DNA from: Streptomyces sp. B21-083
GTDB lineage: Bacteria > Actinomycetota > Actinomycetes > Streptomycetales > Streptomycetaceae
NCBI RefSeq assembly: GCF_036898825.1
Contig: NZ_JARUND010000001.1
Span: 1,860,001-1,924,000 of the forward strand
Reading direction: 5' to 3'
Length of the DNA: 64,000 nt
A program made the translations under genes and the position numbers. Shown here in pieces: positions 43,787 to 52,119 of the stretch; the stretch's first letter is position 1; each line of letters begins with the position of its first letter. The notes beneath the pieces were generated by a model. That model was not told the origin of the DNA. It worked only from the letters and a program-made list of their open reading frames with translations, and ran no database searches.

Positions 43787-45469
43787 ATGCGGCTGCGCGC
43801 ACTGCTGGACACGGACGCGCTGGGCCTCACGCTGCTCGGCGGCGAGGACGAGCTGGACCGCGCCGTACGAGGGGTGATGACCACCGACCTCAGGGACCCC
43901 AGCCGCTACCTCTCGGGCGGCGAGCTGGTGCTCACCGGCCTGGCGTGGCGCCGGGACCCGGCGGACTCCGAGGCGTTCGTACGGCTCCTGACGGGGGCCG
44001 GGGTCGCGGCGCTGGCCGCCGGTGAGGCCGAGCTGGGGAACATCCCGGACGACCTGATCACGGCCTGTGCCCGGCACCGGCTGCCGCTGTTCGCGGTGCA
44101 CGAGTCGGTGGCGTTCGCTTCGATCACCGAGCATGTCGTGCGGCAGGTGTCCGGGGAGCGGGCCGGCGATCTGGCGGCGGTCGTGGACCGGCACCGGCGG
44201 ATGATGACCTCCGGTCCGGCGGGCGGCGGCCCCGACGTCGTCCTGGACCTGCTCGGCTCCGACCTCGACCTGCGCGCCTGGGTTCTGTCCCCCGCCGGCC
44301 GTCTCATCGCGGGCTCGAAGGTCTCCGGCCCCGCCCCGGCGCCCGACGTGTGCGCGACGCTGGCGGCCGAGCACCTGGCGGCGGCCCGCACCGGCAGACG
44401 CGGACCGCACCGGGTGGCGGTGGGCGGCACGGCGTACTCCCTCTTCCCCGTGCGCGGCAACAGCCGTACCGCCGCCGATCAGGGCGGTTCGCGGGACATG
44501 CGCGAGACCCTGCTGTCCGAGTGGCTGCTCGCCGTCGAGGCGGACGCCGGGGACTGGCCGGCGGAGCGGCTCGATCTGCTCCAGGGCGTCACCCAGCTGA
44601 TCGCGGTCGAGCGCGACCGGCGCGACGCGGCGCACACGGTACGGCGGCGGCTCGCGCAGGAGGTCCTGGAGCTGGTGCAGTCGGGCGCGGCGCCCGCCGA
44701 GATCGCGGCCCGGTTGCGGGTCGCCGCGCCGGTGCTGCTGCCCGGCCTCGGCGCGGCCCCGCACTGGCAGGTCGTCGTGGCCCGCGTGGACTGGGCCGGC
44801 GGTGAGATCGAGGGCGGCCCGGTGGCCCAGGCTTTGCTGGAGGAAATCCTTGTCGACCCGCTGCTGACGGGCCCGGAGCACTCCGACCGGATCGCCGTGG
44901 CCCATACGGGGGACGAGGCGGTCGCCCTCGTTCCGCTGCCTGCGGTGTCGTCCGAGCACGACGGTTCGGAGGCGGGGATCCTGGCCGAGGAGCTGCTCGC
45001 CGCCGTACGGGACCCGCTGTCGGCGGGTCTGGACGACAACGGGCGGCTCACGATCGGGGTCAGCGCGACCGTCCATTCGGCGGAGGGGCTGCGCGGGGCG
45101 CTGGAGGAGGCACGGCACGCCCGCCGGGTGGCCGGGGCGCGTCCGGGCCGGGTGTGTGCGGCGGGCCATCAGGAGCTGGCCTCGCATGTGCTGCTGCTCC
45201 CGTTCGTCCCGGACGACGTCCGCCGCGCCTTCACTGCCCGGCTCCTGGACCCCCTGCGGGACTACGACCGGCGCCACCGGGCCGAGTTGATCCCGACGCT
45301 GGAGGCGTTCCTGGAGTGCGACGGCTCGTGGACGCGGTGCGCGGCCCGGCTGCATCTGCATGTGAACACGCTGCGGTACCGGGTGGGGCGGATCGAGCAG
45401 TTGACGGGCCGTGAACTCTCCCGCCTGGAGGACAAGCTGGACTTCTTCCTGGCACTGCGGATGAGTTGA
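43787..45469 (+). CDS. PucR-family transcriptional regulator of purine catabolism
   Basis: A protein of 560 residues. The N-terminal PucR domain starts MRLRALLDTDALGLTLLGGE and includes RYLSGGELVLTG. A central sensor/GGDEF-like region follows. The C-terminal PucR helix-turn-helix is clear: LIPTLEAFLECDGSWTRCAA, RLHLHVNTLRYRVGRIEQLT and GRELSRLEDKLDFFLALRMS. PucR-type proteins respond to purine-degradation intermediates. The ATG at 43787 is chosen because the family starts here; upstream in-frame codons extend to 43646 and beyond but look non-coding. It is divergent from the xanthine dehydrogenase operon and is its most likely regulator. Confidence 0.9.
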   Translation: MRLRALLDTDALGLTLLGGEDELDRAVRGVMTTDLRDPSRYLSGGELVLTGLAWRRDPADSEAFVRLLTGAGVAALAAGEAELGNIPDDLITACARHRLPLFAVHESVAFASITEHVVRQVSGERAGDLAAVVDRHRRMMTSGPAGGGPDVVLDLLGSDLDLRAWVLSPAGRLIAGSKVSGPAPAPDVCATLAAEHLAAARTGRRGPHRVAVGGTAYSLFPVRGNSRTAADQGGSRDMRETLLSEWLLAVEADAGDWPAERLDLLQGVTQLIAVERDRRDAAHTVRRRLAQEVLELVQSGAAPAEIAARLRVAAPVLLPGLGAAPHWQVVVARVDWAGGEIEGGPVAQALLEEILVDPLLTGPEHSDRIAVAHTGDEAVALVPLPAVSSEHDGSEAGILAEELLAAVRDPLSAGLDDNGRLTIGVSATVHSAEGLRGALEEARHARRVAGARPGRVCAAGHQELASHVLLLPFVPDDVRRAFTARLLDPLRDYDRRHRAELIPTLEAFLECDGSWTRCAARLHLHVNTLRYRVGRIEQLTGRELSRLEDKLDFFLALRMS

Positions 45470-45673
45470 CACGACGGGCCCCACCGGACACCCCGGGGTG
45501 CGGGGCGTGCGGTCCTGACGCACGCCGGGTGACACCGGCCGCGCGGCAACCGGGGCACGCAATCTTCCCCGACTTTGTGAATTCTTTCACCTACCCCCTT
45601 GGCCCGGCACCGGGATTCGTGCTGAGATGCCGCCACACTCAACAGGCTCGATGGCGTGCTCGGGGAGGGCAAC

Positions 45674-46447
45674 GTGGCGCATACCGCCATGTCTGGTTCC
45701 GGAACGACTTCTGGTGACGATCCACTCCAGACCGCGGTATGGCGGCTGCGCTCACGCGCCTGCTGGGCGGATGCGGCGGCGCTGCTTGACCCCGGCACGG
45801 CCGACGCCTCGCTCCAGCGGGCGGCGCTCTTGGTGGAGCGGTGCCTCTACACCGAGCAGGGTTGGGGGGAGGCCGAGGACGCGCTGCGTACGGCGGAGGC
45901 GGTGGCCCAGAGCGACGACGAGCGGGGCGCGGCGGCATGCGAGCGTGGGCAGTTGGCGTACGCGTCGACCCTCCTCGGCGTACGGGACCGCGCCGACGAG
46001 GCGCGGGCCGCGCTGGGCCGGGCGGCGGCGTTGATCCCGCCGGGGGCGTCGGGGCGGGCGGTGCTGGACTTCCGGCGGGGGCTGCTGGCCGAGAACCTCG
46101 CGCGTTCTCCGCAGGCGGCGCGGGCCGCGTACCGGCGCGCGCACGCGGGGGCCACCGCGCACGCCGATCCGCTGCTGCTGTCGTTCACTTGGCGTCATCT
46201 GGCCGGACTCGCCCTGCGCGAGGGGGAGTTGGCGGAGGCGCGACACGGGTTCAGTGAATCGCTGCGGATTCGGGAGGAGTTGGGGTATCTGGTGGGGACG
46301 GCGCCCGCGTTGGCGTCGCTCGCCGATGCGGAGTCCGAGCCGGAGGCTTCGCGGTTGCGGGCGGAGGCGGGGCGGTTGTTCCGGTTGCTCGGGGGTGTAC
46401 CTACCTGGCTGGCGCGGCAGTTGGCTCCGCCGGCGGCGTCTGCGTGA
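45674..46447 (+). CDS. TPR-like tetratricopeptide protein, function unknown
   Basis: A protein of about 257 residues, all helical, Ala/Arg-rich, with repeated TPR-like pairs. Examples are AALLVERCLYTEQGWGEAED, GQLAYASTLLGVRDRADEAR and HLAGLALREGELAEARHGFS. There is no signal peptide or catalytic motif. The GTG at 45674 is preceded by GGGGAGGG; an ATG at 45689 is an alternative. It may be a scaffold protein. It stands alone, 204 bases downstream of pucR and convergent with the GntR gene, so neighbours give little help. Confidence 0.7.
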   Translation: MAHTAMSGSGTTSGDDPLQTAVWRLRSRACWADAAALLDPGTADASLQRAALLVERCLYTEQGWGEAEDALRTAEAVAQSDDERGAAACERGQLAYASTLLGVRDRADEARAALGRAAALIPPGASGRAVLDFRRGLLAENLARSPQAARAAYRRAHAGATAHADPLLLSFTWRHLAGLALREGELAEARHGFSESLRIREELGYLVGTAPALASLADAESEPEASRLRAEAGRLFRLLGGVPTWLARQLAPPAASA

Positions 46448-46499
46448 CCGCGCCAACCGGGTGGGGTGGTTCGGTTGAGTGCCGAGTGCGCCGTGGCTT

Positions 46500-46523
46500 G
46501 TCGCGCAGTTCCCCGCGCCCCTG
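46500..46523 (-). repeat. Copy of the dispersed intergenic repeat
   Basis: On the minus strand the sequence reads CAGGGGCGCGGGGAACTGCG then CGAC, matching the cores at 5747 and 5873. It lies in the 84-base gap between the 3' ends of two convergent genes. Confidence 0.8.
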
Positions 46524-46531
46524 CCGTTGGT

Positions 46532-47497
46532 TCAGTGAGCGCCTGTTACGTGTTCCCGTACCAGAGACTGGACCACTGCCGCGTCTCTCGCCTCCAAGGC
46601 GTCCAGTAGAGCCATGTGATCGTCCGCGTCTGCCATGAGGGCTGCTCGGCTCGTGTCGGCCTTCGTGTCCACCAGGGGCCATTGGGCGCGGCGGTGGAGG
46701 TCGTCGGCGAGCTGGACGAGTTGGGTGTTGCCGGCGAGGGACAGGACCGCCCGGTGGAAGGCGCGGTCGGTCTCCGCGTAGGTGGCCCGGCAGCCGGTGG
46801 ACGCCGCTCGGGCCGTCGCCTCGGCGAGTGGGCGCAGTTCCGTCCAGCGTTCGGCGGGGACCGTGCGGGACAGGCGGAGCAGGACCGGGAGTTCGAGCAG
46901 GGCGCGGATCTCGGCCAGCTCCGCCAGCTCGCGGGCGCCGCGTTCCACGACGCGGAAGCCCCGGTTGGGGACGACCTCGACGGCGCCCTCCAACGCGAGC
47001 TGCTGCATCGCCTCGCGGACCGGTGTCGCGGACACCCCGAACCGGTCGCCCAGCGCGGGGGCCGAGTACACCTCACCGGGCGCCAGCTCGCCTCCGACGA
47101 GCGCGGTGCGCAGCGCGTCGAGGATCTGCCCGCGCACGGAGGACCGCTGGACGACGGGCCGTGTCCGGGCCGGAGGTGTCTGCGCGGGGCGGGACCGGTC
47201 GGGGTGGGACCGTTCCGGGCGAGGCACCGGGATCGGCTGCTCACTGTGCGTGTGCTCACCCCGGGCACCGTCGGCCGCCGCACCCGCGCTCGCGGTGTCA
47301 CGAGCCGTCGGACCGCTCGCCCCGAAACCCCACCCGCGGTCCACGTCCGCCGCCGTGAGCTGCGGAGGAACGCGTACGGCGCCCGGGTGTGAGACCGGGG
47401 CCCCTGTCTCGGGCGAGCCGTGCGCGCCCTGTGGGCCGGCGTGCTGCACGGGGGCCTCCTCCGGGCTAGATGGCACCTTGACGGCACATGGGGTCAT
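46532..47497 (-). CDS. GntR-family (FCD-type) transcriptional regulator
   Basis: A protein of 321 residues. The first about 115 residues are a Pro/Ala/Arg/Ser-rich, probably disordered tail. The winged helix follows (SVRGQILDALRTALVGGELA, then FGVSATPVREAMQQLALEGA), and then a helical FCD-type effector domain (EIRALLELPVLLRLSRTVPA, ETDRAFHRAVLSLAGN). FCD regulators usually respond to organic acids. The long tail is uncommon, and a start further in is possible, but no better site is seen. It is divergent from the FhuF-like gene with about 200 bases between. Confidence 0.85.
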   Translation of the reverse strand: MTPCAVKVPSSPEEAPVQHAGPQGAHGSPETGAPVSHPGAVRVPPQLTAADVDRGWGFGASGPTARDTASAGAAADGARGEHTHSEQPIPVPRPERSHPDRSRPAQTPPARTRPVVQRSSVRGQILDALRTALVGGELAPGEVYSAPALGDRFGVSATPVREAMQQLALEGAVEVVPNRGFRVVERGARELAELAEIRALLELPVLLRLSRTVPAERWTELRPLAEATARAASTGCRATYAETDRAFHRAVLSLAGNTQLVQLADDLHRRAQWPLVDTKADTSRAALMADADDHMALLDALEARDAAVVQSLVREHVTGAH

Positions 47498-47554
47498 TGC
47501 GGCGGGTTGTTACTCGCCCGTCAAGCACCATAGGCGCACATTCCGTCAGTTCAA

Positions 47555-47622
47555 ATCCCGATTCGGGTCCAGGTTCGGATCCGGCCGGGATCCAGGCCGG
47601 ATCCGGTGCCGAATCCGGATCA
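47555..47622. repeat. Nested GGATCC-rich palindromes
   Basis: GGATCC occurs three times with CCGG-containing spacers (for example CGGATCCGGCCGGGATCC), and the flanks (ATTCGGGTCC, CCGAATCCGG) are also complementary. Several alternative hairpins could form in the GntR/FhuF divergent region. No known role. Confidence 0.45.
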
Positions 47623-47640
47623 CATCACGGGCATGACGGG

Positions 47641-47659
47641 TAAGGTAAGGCTTACCTTT
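47641..47659. promoter_or_regulatory. Iron box (DmdR1/IdeR-type operator)
   Basis: TAAGGTAAGGCTTACCTTT is a 19-bp near-perfect palindrome of the DtxR/IdeR/DmdR class (consensus TTAGGTTAGGCTCACCTAA). It ends 38 bases before the FhuF-like start, so that gene should be repressed by iron. Confidence 0.88.
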
Positions 47660-47697
47660 GATCTTCGAGCGAGCTATCGAGATGCGGTGGTCCCGGC

Positions 47698-48540
47698 ATG
47701 TCCGCTCCCATCCAGACCCGGTCCGCCCTCGCGGACGCGTACGACCGGCTCGCCGAGGTCTACCCGGCCGCGGCCGTCACCGAGCTGGATCCCGGGCAGG
47801 CGCATCCGCGCGGCGCCGGATGGGTGCGGGCCGCCGGGCTCGCGGCCGGCGACGGCGACCTCGACTCCTTCCTCGACTGGGACGACGAGCAGGTGCTGCG
47901 GGACTACGGGGAGCGGGGCCGCCCGGACGTCGTGGCCGGTTTCGGACTGCACCGGTACGCGTGGACGGCGTGTCTGCTGATCACCGTGCCGTGGTTCCTG
48001 CACCGCCGGGTGCCCCGGCTGCCCGTGGAGGACGTCTCCTACCACCGCACCGACGGGCGCTTCAGCGTCCGCACCGGCGCCTTCGCCTGTCTGCCCGACG
48101 ACCCGGCGGCGGTCCAGCCCGGGGCCCGGGTGGTCGGAGACGAGGAGGCGCTGCGCGGGGAGGTGCGGGCGGCGCTCACCGAACACCTGGAGCCCCTGCT
48201 CGGCGGTTTCGGGCCACGGATGCGGCGGCGCGGGCGGGCCCTGTGGAGCGTGGTGACCGACGACGTCGTGGAGGGCCTGCACTACATAGGACAGGTCGTC
48301 GGCGAGGCGGACCGCGCGCGGCGCGAACTGGAGCTGCTGCTGCCGGGCTCGACCCGGCCGTTCGTCGGCTCGGCGGGCTTCCGGGAGGTGACCGGGCCGG
48401 ACGGTGCCACGCTGCCCACCCGGGACCGGGCCAGTTGCTGCTTCTTCTACACGATCCGCCCGGACGAGACGTGCGACAACTGCCCCCGCACCTGCGAGAA
48501 CGACCGCATCGCCAAGCTGAAGGCCGCCGCCGCGAGTTGA
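47698..48540 (+). CDS. FhuF-like (2Fe-2S) ferric siderophore reductase
   Basis: A protein of 280 residues. The C-terminal motif CCFFYTIRPDETCDNCP (CC...C-x2-C) is the 2Fe-2S site of FhuF-type ferric reductases, followed by CEND. The N-terminal part is variable, and no membrane segment is evident, so it would be cytoplasmic. It would release iron from imported ferric siderophores. Regulation is shown by the iron box 38 bases upstream. It is a single gene; the siderophore uptake genes are not in this window. Start at ATG 47698 follows the start of the translated similarity. Confidence 0.88.
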   Translation: MSAPIQTRSALADAYDRLAEVYPAAAVTELDPGQAHPRGAGWVRAAGLAAGDGDLDSFLDWDDEQVLRDYGERGRPDVVAGFGLHRYAWTACLLITVPWFLHRRVPRLPVEDVSYHRTDGRFSVRTGAFACLPDDPAAVQPGARVVGDEEALRGEVRAALTEHLEPLLGGFGPRMRRRGRALWSVVTDDVVEGLHYIGQVVGEADRARRELELLLPGSTRPFVGSAGFREVTGPDGATLPTRDRASCCFFYTIRPDETCDNCPRTCENDRIAKLKAAAAS

Positions 48541-48870
48541 GACACCCTCAGCGACGGACCCCTCCCCGTGGGGCCCGCGGGGCGTGCCGTAGGATCCCGC
48601 CGTAAGATCACGTTCGTCTCAGGCTCCCCATGGTTACGGGCACTTCACAAGTTCCTCACTTTCCGCAGGAACTTTCCGTGGAACCACCCGTACGGGTAGT
48701 CTTATTCGAACTCAACTCCCGCCCCTCAAGCGGCAGTTCGAGCAGAATGCCGCCCTGAGCATCCCCTTGCACCTCCTTAGGCGGCCTCTTGCCCCGAAAC
48801 CCCCTGAGGGCTGAGGGGATTGGGCCACTATGGCGGGCGTTACGCCCTATCCCAATGCAAGGGACCCCAG
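48541..48870 (+). promoter_or_regulatory. Long leader/promoter gap before the DUF2637 gene, with palindromes
   Basis: No gene is seen in these 330 bases. ACCCGTACGGGT (48686-48697) is a perfect 12-bp palindrome in a locally AT-richer segment and is a candidate operator. Closer to the gene, ATTGGG (48819-48824) and CCCAAT (48851-48856) are inverted repeats around a 26-base loop, ending 14 bases before the ATG; this could shape the ribosome binding site. Confidence 0.4.
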
Positions 48871-49917
48871 ATGAGACTGACCGACATATCGCTTAACTGG
48901 CTGCTTCCGGGCGCCGTACTGCTCCTGGGCGTGCTGGCGGCGGTGGCGGTGCTCTCGCGCGGCAAGCGCTCCTCCGGGGCGAAAGCGAGCCAGGACGACT
49001 CGTGGGAGCGCACCGAAGAGCGCCGCAGGCGCAAGGAAGCCATTTTCGCCACGGCGTCCTACGTCCTCCTCTTCTGCAGTGCGGCGGTCGCCGCGGCGCT
49101 CTCCTTCCGCGGCCTCGTCGGCTTCGGCGAGCAGAACCTGAACCTCACCGACGGCTGGCAGTACCTCGTCCCGTTCGGTCTGGACGGAGCGGCGATGTTC
49201 TGCTCCGTGCTCGCGGTGCGCGAGGCCAGCCACGGTGACGCGGCCCTCGGTTCCCGGATACTGGTGTGGATGTTCGCCGCCGCCGCCGCCTGGTTCAACT
49301 GGGTGCACGCGCCCCGGGGCCTCGACAACGCGGGCGCCCCGCAGTTCTTCGCCGGCATGTCCCTGTCCGCCGCGGTCCTCTTCGACCGCGCGCTGAAGCA
49401 GACCCGCCGGGCCGCCCTCCGCGAACAGGGCCTCGTGCCGCGTCCGCTGCCGCAGATCCGTATGGTCCGCTGGGCGCGGGCGCCCCGTGAGACGTACAAG
49501 GCCTGGTCGCTGATGCTCCTTGAGGGTGTGCGCAGCCTGGACGAGGCGGTCGACGAGGTGCGCGAGGACCGGCGTCAGAAGGACCAGGCGAAGATGCGCC
49601 GTCGTGAGCAGGAGCGGGCCGAGCGCGCGCACCTCAAGGCGATCAGCCGGGGCCACCGCGGCCCGTTCGGCGGCGGCGGTGGCGGCGGTGGCCGGCAGCA
49701 GGTCGAGGTGGAGCGGGCGCCCGCCCAGGTCACCTCGGAACCTGCCATATCCACCGCGGAGCAGCTGCCTCTGCGCGCCCGTCACTCCCTTCAGCCCGTT
49801 CGCGGCACCAGTGACTCGATCACTGTCGACCTGACGGCGGAGGACGACACGATGGCCCTGCCCCGCCTGGACTCCCTGGAGCGCAAGCTCCGGGACCTCG
49901 AGCAGCAGTACGGCTGA
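48871..49917 (+). CDS. DUF2637 membrane protein
   Basis: A protein of 348 residues. It has a transmembrane segment near the N-terminus (NWLLPGAVLLLGVLAAVAVL), a charged stretch (DSWERTEERRRRKEAIF), then three further hydrophobic segments (TASYVLLFCSAAVAAALSF, QYLVPFGLDGAAMFCSVLAV, ILVWMFAAAAAWFNWVHA). This is the DUF2637 core, common in Streptomyces plasmids (SpdB-like spread proteins) and chromosomes. The C-terminal half is cytoplasmic and charged, with a coiled-coil-like stretch, an eight-glycine linker and an acidic tail. Function unknown. It is followed by a convergent RsbW-like ATPase. Confidence 0.82.
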   Translation: MRLTDISLNWLLPGAVLLLGVLAAVAVLSRGKRSSGAKASQDDSWERTEERRRRKEAIFATASYVLLFCSAAVAAALSFRGLVGFGEQNLNLTDGWQYLVPFGLDGAAMFCSVLAVREASHGDAALGSRILVWMFAAAAAWFNWVHAPRGLDNAGAPQFFAGMSLSAAVLFDRALKQTRRAALREQGLVPRPLPQIRMVRWARAPRETYKAWSLMLLEGVRSLDEAVDEVREDRRQKDQAKMRRREQERAERAHLKAISRGHRGPFGGGGGGGGRQQVEVERAPAQVTSEPAISTAEQLPLRARHSLQPVRGTSDSITVDLTAEDDTMALPRLDSLERKLRDLEQQYG

Positions 49918-49981
49918 GCCGAACCGCTGAGCACGAGTTGAGCGCTGGTTGAGCGTGAACCGACATGGGGGCGTGGCCTGT

Positions 49982-50509
49982 TCAGGCCGCGCCCCCGTTC
50001 AGTTCGAACCACACCGCCTTGCCCACGCCGTGCGCCTGGACTCCCCACGCGTCGGCGAGGGACTCCACCAGAACCAGGCCTCTGCCATGCGTACCGTCGT
50101 CGGCGACCGGTGCGCGCAGCCTCGGCCGGCGTCCCACGAAGTCCCGTACCTCTACGCGTAGTCCGTGCGGCGAGACGGTCGCCGTCAGTACCGCGTCGCG
50201 GTCGGTGTGGACCAGCGCGTTGGTGACCAGCTCGCTGGTGAGCAGTTCCGCTATCTCCGAGCAGCCGGGCCGCCCCCAGTGTCGCAACAGGTCGCGCAGT
50301 GCCCTACGGGCCTCCGGCACCTCCCGCAGATCCGAACAGCCCAGCCTGCGCCTCATGTGCGACGCCTCCCCCCGGTGCATGCCATCGTCGTCGCCGATGG
50401 CGTTGCCGTTGTCGTCGTTGCCGTGGTCGTTCTCGGTCGTTTCCTCCGCCGTTTTCGCCGAGAAGGCCCCGATGGTTACGGGGCCGCCCCCTCGCGCACG
50501 CCTCTTCAT
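49982..50509 (-). CDS. RsbW-like ATP-binding regulatory protein (HATPase_c)
   Basis: A protein of 175 residues. The C-terminal about 120 residues form a GHKL/HATPase fold: N-box ELVTNALVHTDRDAV, then VRDFVGRRPRLRAP and the lid region GTHGRGLVLVESLADAWGV. This is the anti-sigma-factor kinase type abundant in Streptomyces. The first 50 residues are low complexity and Asp/Asn-rich (ENDHGNDDNGNAIGDDDG), so the true start may lie further in, for example MRRRLGCSDLREVPEARR. Its sigma or anti-anti-sigma partner is not nearby. It is convergent with the DUF2637 gene. Confidence 0.85.
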   Translation of the reverse strand: MKRRARGGGPVTIGAFSAKTAEETTENDHGNDDNGNAIGDDDGMHRGEASHMRRRLGCSDLREVPEARRALRDLLRHWGRPGCSEIAELLTSELVTNALVHTDRDAVLTATVSPHGLRVEVRDFVGRRPRLRAPVADDGTHGRGLVLVESLADAWGVQAHGVGKAVWFELNGGAA

Positions 50510-50801
50510 GACCCCCGCCCGGACGCCGGTGTACTGTCCCCTCCTGATCGAACGCGTTCACGGGATCCATGCCCCCGACCTGAACACGGCAGTCATGTCG
50601 AATCCTCAACGACTGGATGTACGGGGCTGGTTGGACTGTTCCTGGCCGGATCCTGACGTCGACGGCGCCCGCCGGACGCTGCTGGAGGGGCGTTTGGAGC
50701 GGACGCTGCGACAGTTCACGCGCCCGTCCAGGCGGGGACGGGCGCGTGCGGGCGGCGGATCGGCCGGACTGTCCAGTGCGGCCTGCCGATCCGGCCGTAG
50801 G
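50510..50801. other. Gap of about 290 bases, no gene supported
   Basis: A plus-strand frame beginning MSNPQRLDVRGWLDCSWPDP at 50595 looks weakly protein-like for 40-50 residues but then runs into antisense of the next gene without a stop of its own. I do not call it. Confidence 0.3.
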
Positions 50802-51317
50802 TCACTTGCCGCCGATGCCCTTCGTGCCGATGTGGATGATCCGGTGGTCCCGGGTCATGTCGACGACCAGCTTGGTGGTGCCGGCGGTGCTCCCCGAGCC
50901 CCAGGTCAGCGTGATGCCGGCCTCCGTGTGGTCGGCGGTGCCGTTGTCGGTGACCGTCCAGCGGACGGGGACGTTCTGGGCGCGCAGGACGCCGTCCGCG
51001 TGGTTTTTCTCCTCCCAGGCGACCAGCTTCTTCAGGTAGTCGGGGTGGATGTAGTACTTGCGCAGTTCCGCCGCGAGCTTTCCGCCCTCGCCGGGGCCGC
51101 TCTGGGCGTCGATGTAGGCGCCGTAGAAGTCGGCGATACGCGTCACGGAGTCGGACGGGCTGCCGACGACCGTCCGGGGCGCCGAGACGGCGGCCTTGGC
51201 CGGGGTCGCCTCGGCCCAGGCGGTCAGCCCCAGCGGGAGGGCGGTGACGGCCGCGACGCCCAGGGCGAGGGCGACGGCACGACGGGCGGGCCTGCGAGCG
51301 ATGGTGCGGCGGTTCAT
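50802..51317 (-). CDS. Secreted protein of unknown function
   Basis: A protein of 171 residues with a signal peptide: basic RRTIARRPARR, core AVALALGVAAVTALPLGL, cleavage near AWAEATPA. The mature part contains RIADFYGAYIDAQSGPGEGG and IHPDYLKKLVAWEEKNHADG, then a strand-rich end (WTVTDNGTADHTEAGITLTW). It would be exported. I do not recognise a named family. It is followed in the same direction by nothing and preceded by another small secreted protein (51424-52119), and both are divergent from a membrane-bound HTH regulator, so the three may form one regulated unit. Confidence 0.75.
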   Translation of the reverse strand: MNRRTIARRPARRAVALALGVAAVTALPLGLTAWAEATPAKAAVSAPRTVVGSPSDSVTRIADFYGAYIDAQSGPGEGGKLAAELRKYYIHPDYLKKLVAWEEKNHADGVLRAQNVPVRWTVTDNGTADHTEAGITLTWGSGSTAGTTKLVVDMTRDHRIIHIGTKGIGGK

Positions 51318-51423
51318 GTCGGTGTTCTCCCCGTGGATGATCAGTGGATGACCGGTCGGTGATCAGTGGAACCGGTAGGTCGGCGCAACTGGTCGATCGG
51401 TGGAACTGGCTTGATACGACCGG

Positions 51424-52119
51424 TCAGTAGAGCTTCTTGACGGCCGTGGTCGTCGTCTTCTTGAAGGCCGGCACGGGGGCGTCCTCGAAGTCGCCCAGCT
51501 GGCTCCAGTCCACGACGGTGACGGCGTGGCCGTCCCGGCCGACCGACAGGAGACGGATGTCGGTGGCGCCGTAGGAGGTCTCGGTGTGCAGGCCGTAGAC
51601 GTGCGCGCCCTCCTCGACCGAGAGCGTGCCGTAGTCCTTGAGCTCGGCCTCGACCTCGGGGTCGGACTGCTCGATCCGCGTCGGGCACGAGCGGATCTCC
51701 TTGTTGAGCCGCGTCGCCAGAGCCTTGGCCTTGACGTCGCTGCCGACGACGATCGTCAGCTGGCGGGCGCTGGCGTCCAGGTCGGTACGGAAGGCGCGGT
51801 AGCGGGAGTCGTAGCCCGGCAGCGCCGCGCCGAGGCAGAAGCTCAGCTCCTCCGGCACCCCGTCCTTGACCCGGTCCGCGGTCCAGGCGGAGCTGGGGTG
51901 CGGCGGCAGTTCGGCAGCCGAGAGGAATTTGGGCGAGGCCGGGGCGCTCACCTTCGCCGTCGCACCGGCCGGGGCCGCGAGGGCGAGGCCGGCCGCGACG
52001 ACGGCGGTGAGTGCGGACAGCGCGGTGAGCGTGCCGACTCTGGCGGCCCGGGTGGATCGGACGGAGTGGGTCGAGTCGGAGTCGGTGACTGTGGTGGCGT
52101 GGATATCGCGAATGGGCAT
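51424..52119 (-). CDS. Secreted protein of unknown function
   Basis: A protein of 231 residues. An N-terminal extension (MPIRDIHATTVTDSDSTHSV) precedes a signal-like segment (TALSALTAVVAAGLALAAPA). The mature part has FLSAAELPPHPSSAW, two cysteines (SFCLGAALPGYDS, RSCPTRIEQSDPE) that could form a disulfide, and a C-terminal domain with VTVVDWSQLGDFEDAPVPAF. Such proteins in Streptomyces are surface or secreted and often paired with regulators. The start at 52119 follows a GGGGGA site. It is divergent from the membrane HTH gene (about 257 bases apart) and lies 106 bases upstream of the second secreted protein on the same strand. Confidence 0.75.
   Translation of the reverse strand: MPIRDIHATTVTDSDSTHSVRSTRAARVGTLTALSALTAVVAAGLALAAPAGATAKVSAPASPKFLSAAELPPHPSSAWTADRVKDGVPEELSFCLGAALPGYDSRYRAFRTDLDASARQLTIVVGSDVKAKALATRLNKEIRSCPTRIEQSDPEVEAELKDYGTLSVEEGAHVYGLHTETSYGATDIRLLSVGRDGHAVTVVDWSQLGDFEDAPVPAFKKTTTTAVKKLY

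Noticed and set aside
47555..47622. GGATCC palindromes as a replication origin or att site
   Set aside because: There is no tRNA, integrase, DnaA-box cluster or replication gene nearby.
48871..49917. DUF2637 gene as a mark of an integrated plasmid
   Set aside because: DUF2637 also occurs on chromosomes; no integrase, excisionase, tra or rep genes or att sites are seen around it.
50595..50760. Short plus-strand frame MSNPQRLDVRGWLDC...
   Set aside because: It looks weakly protein-like but continues into antisense of the secreted-protein gene with no own stop or supporting site.
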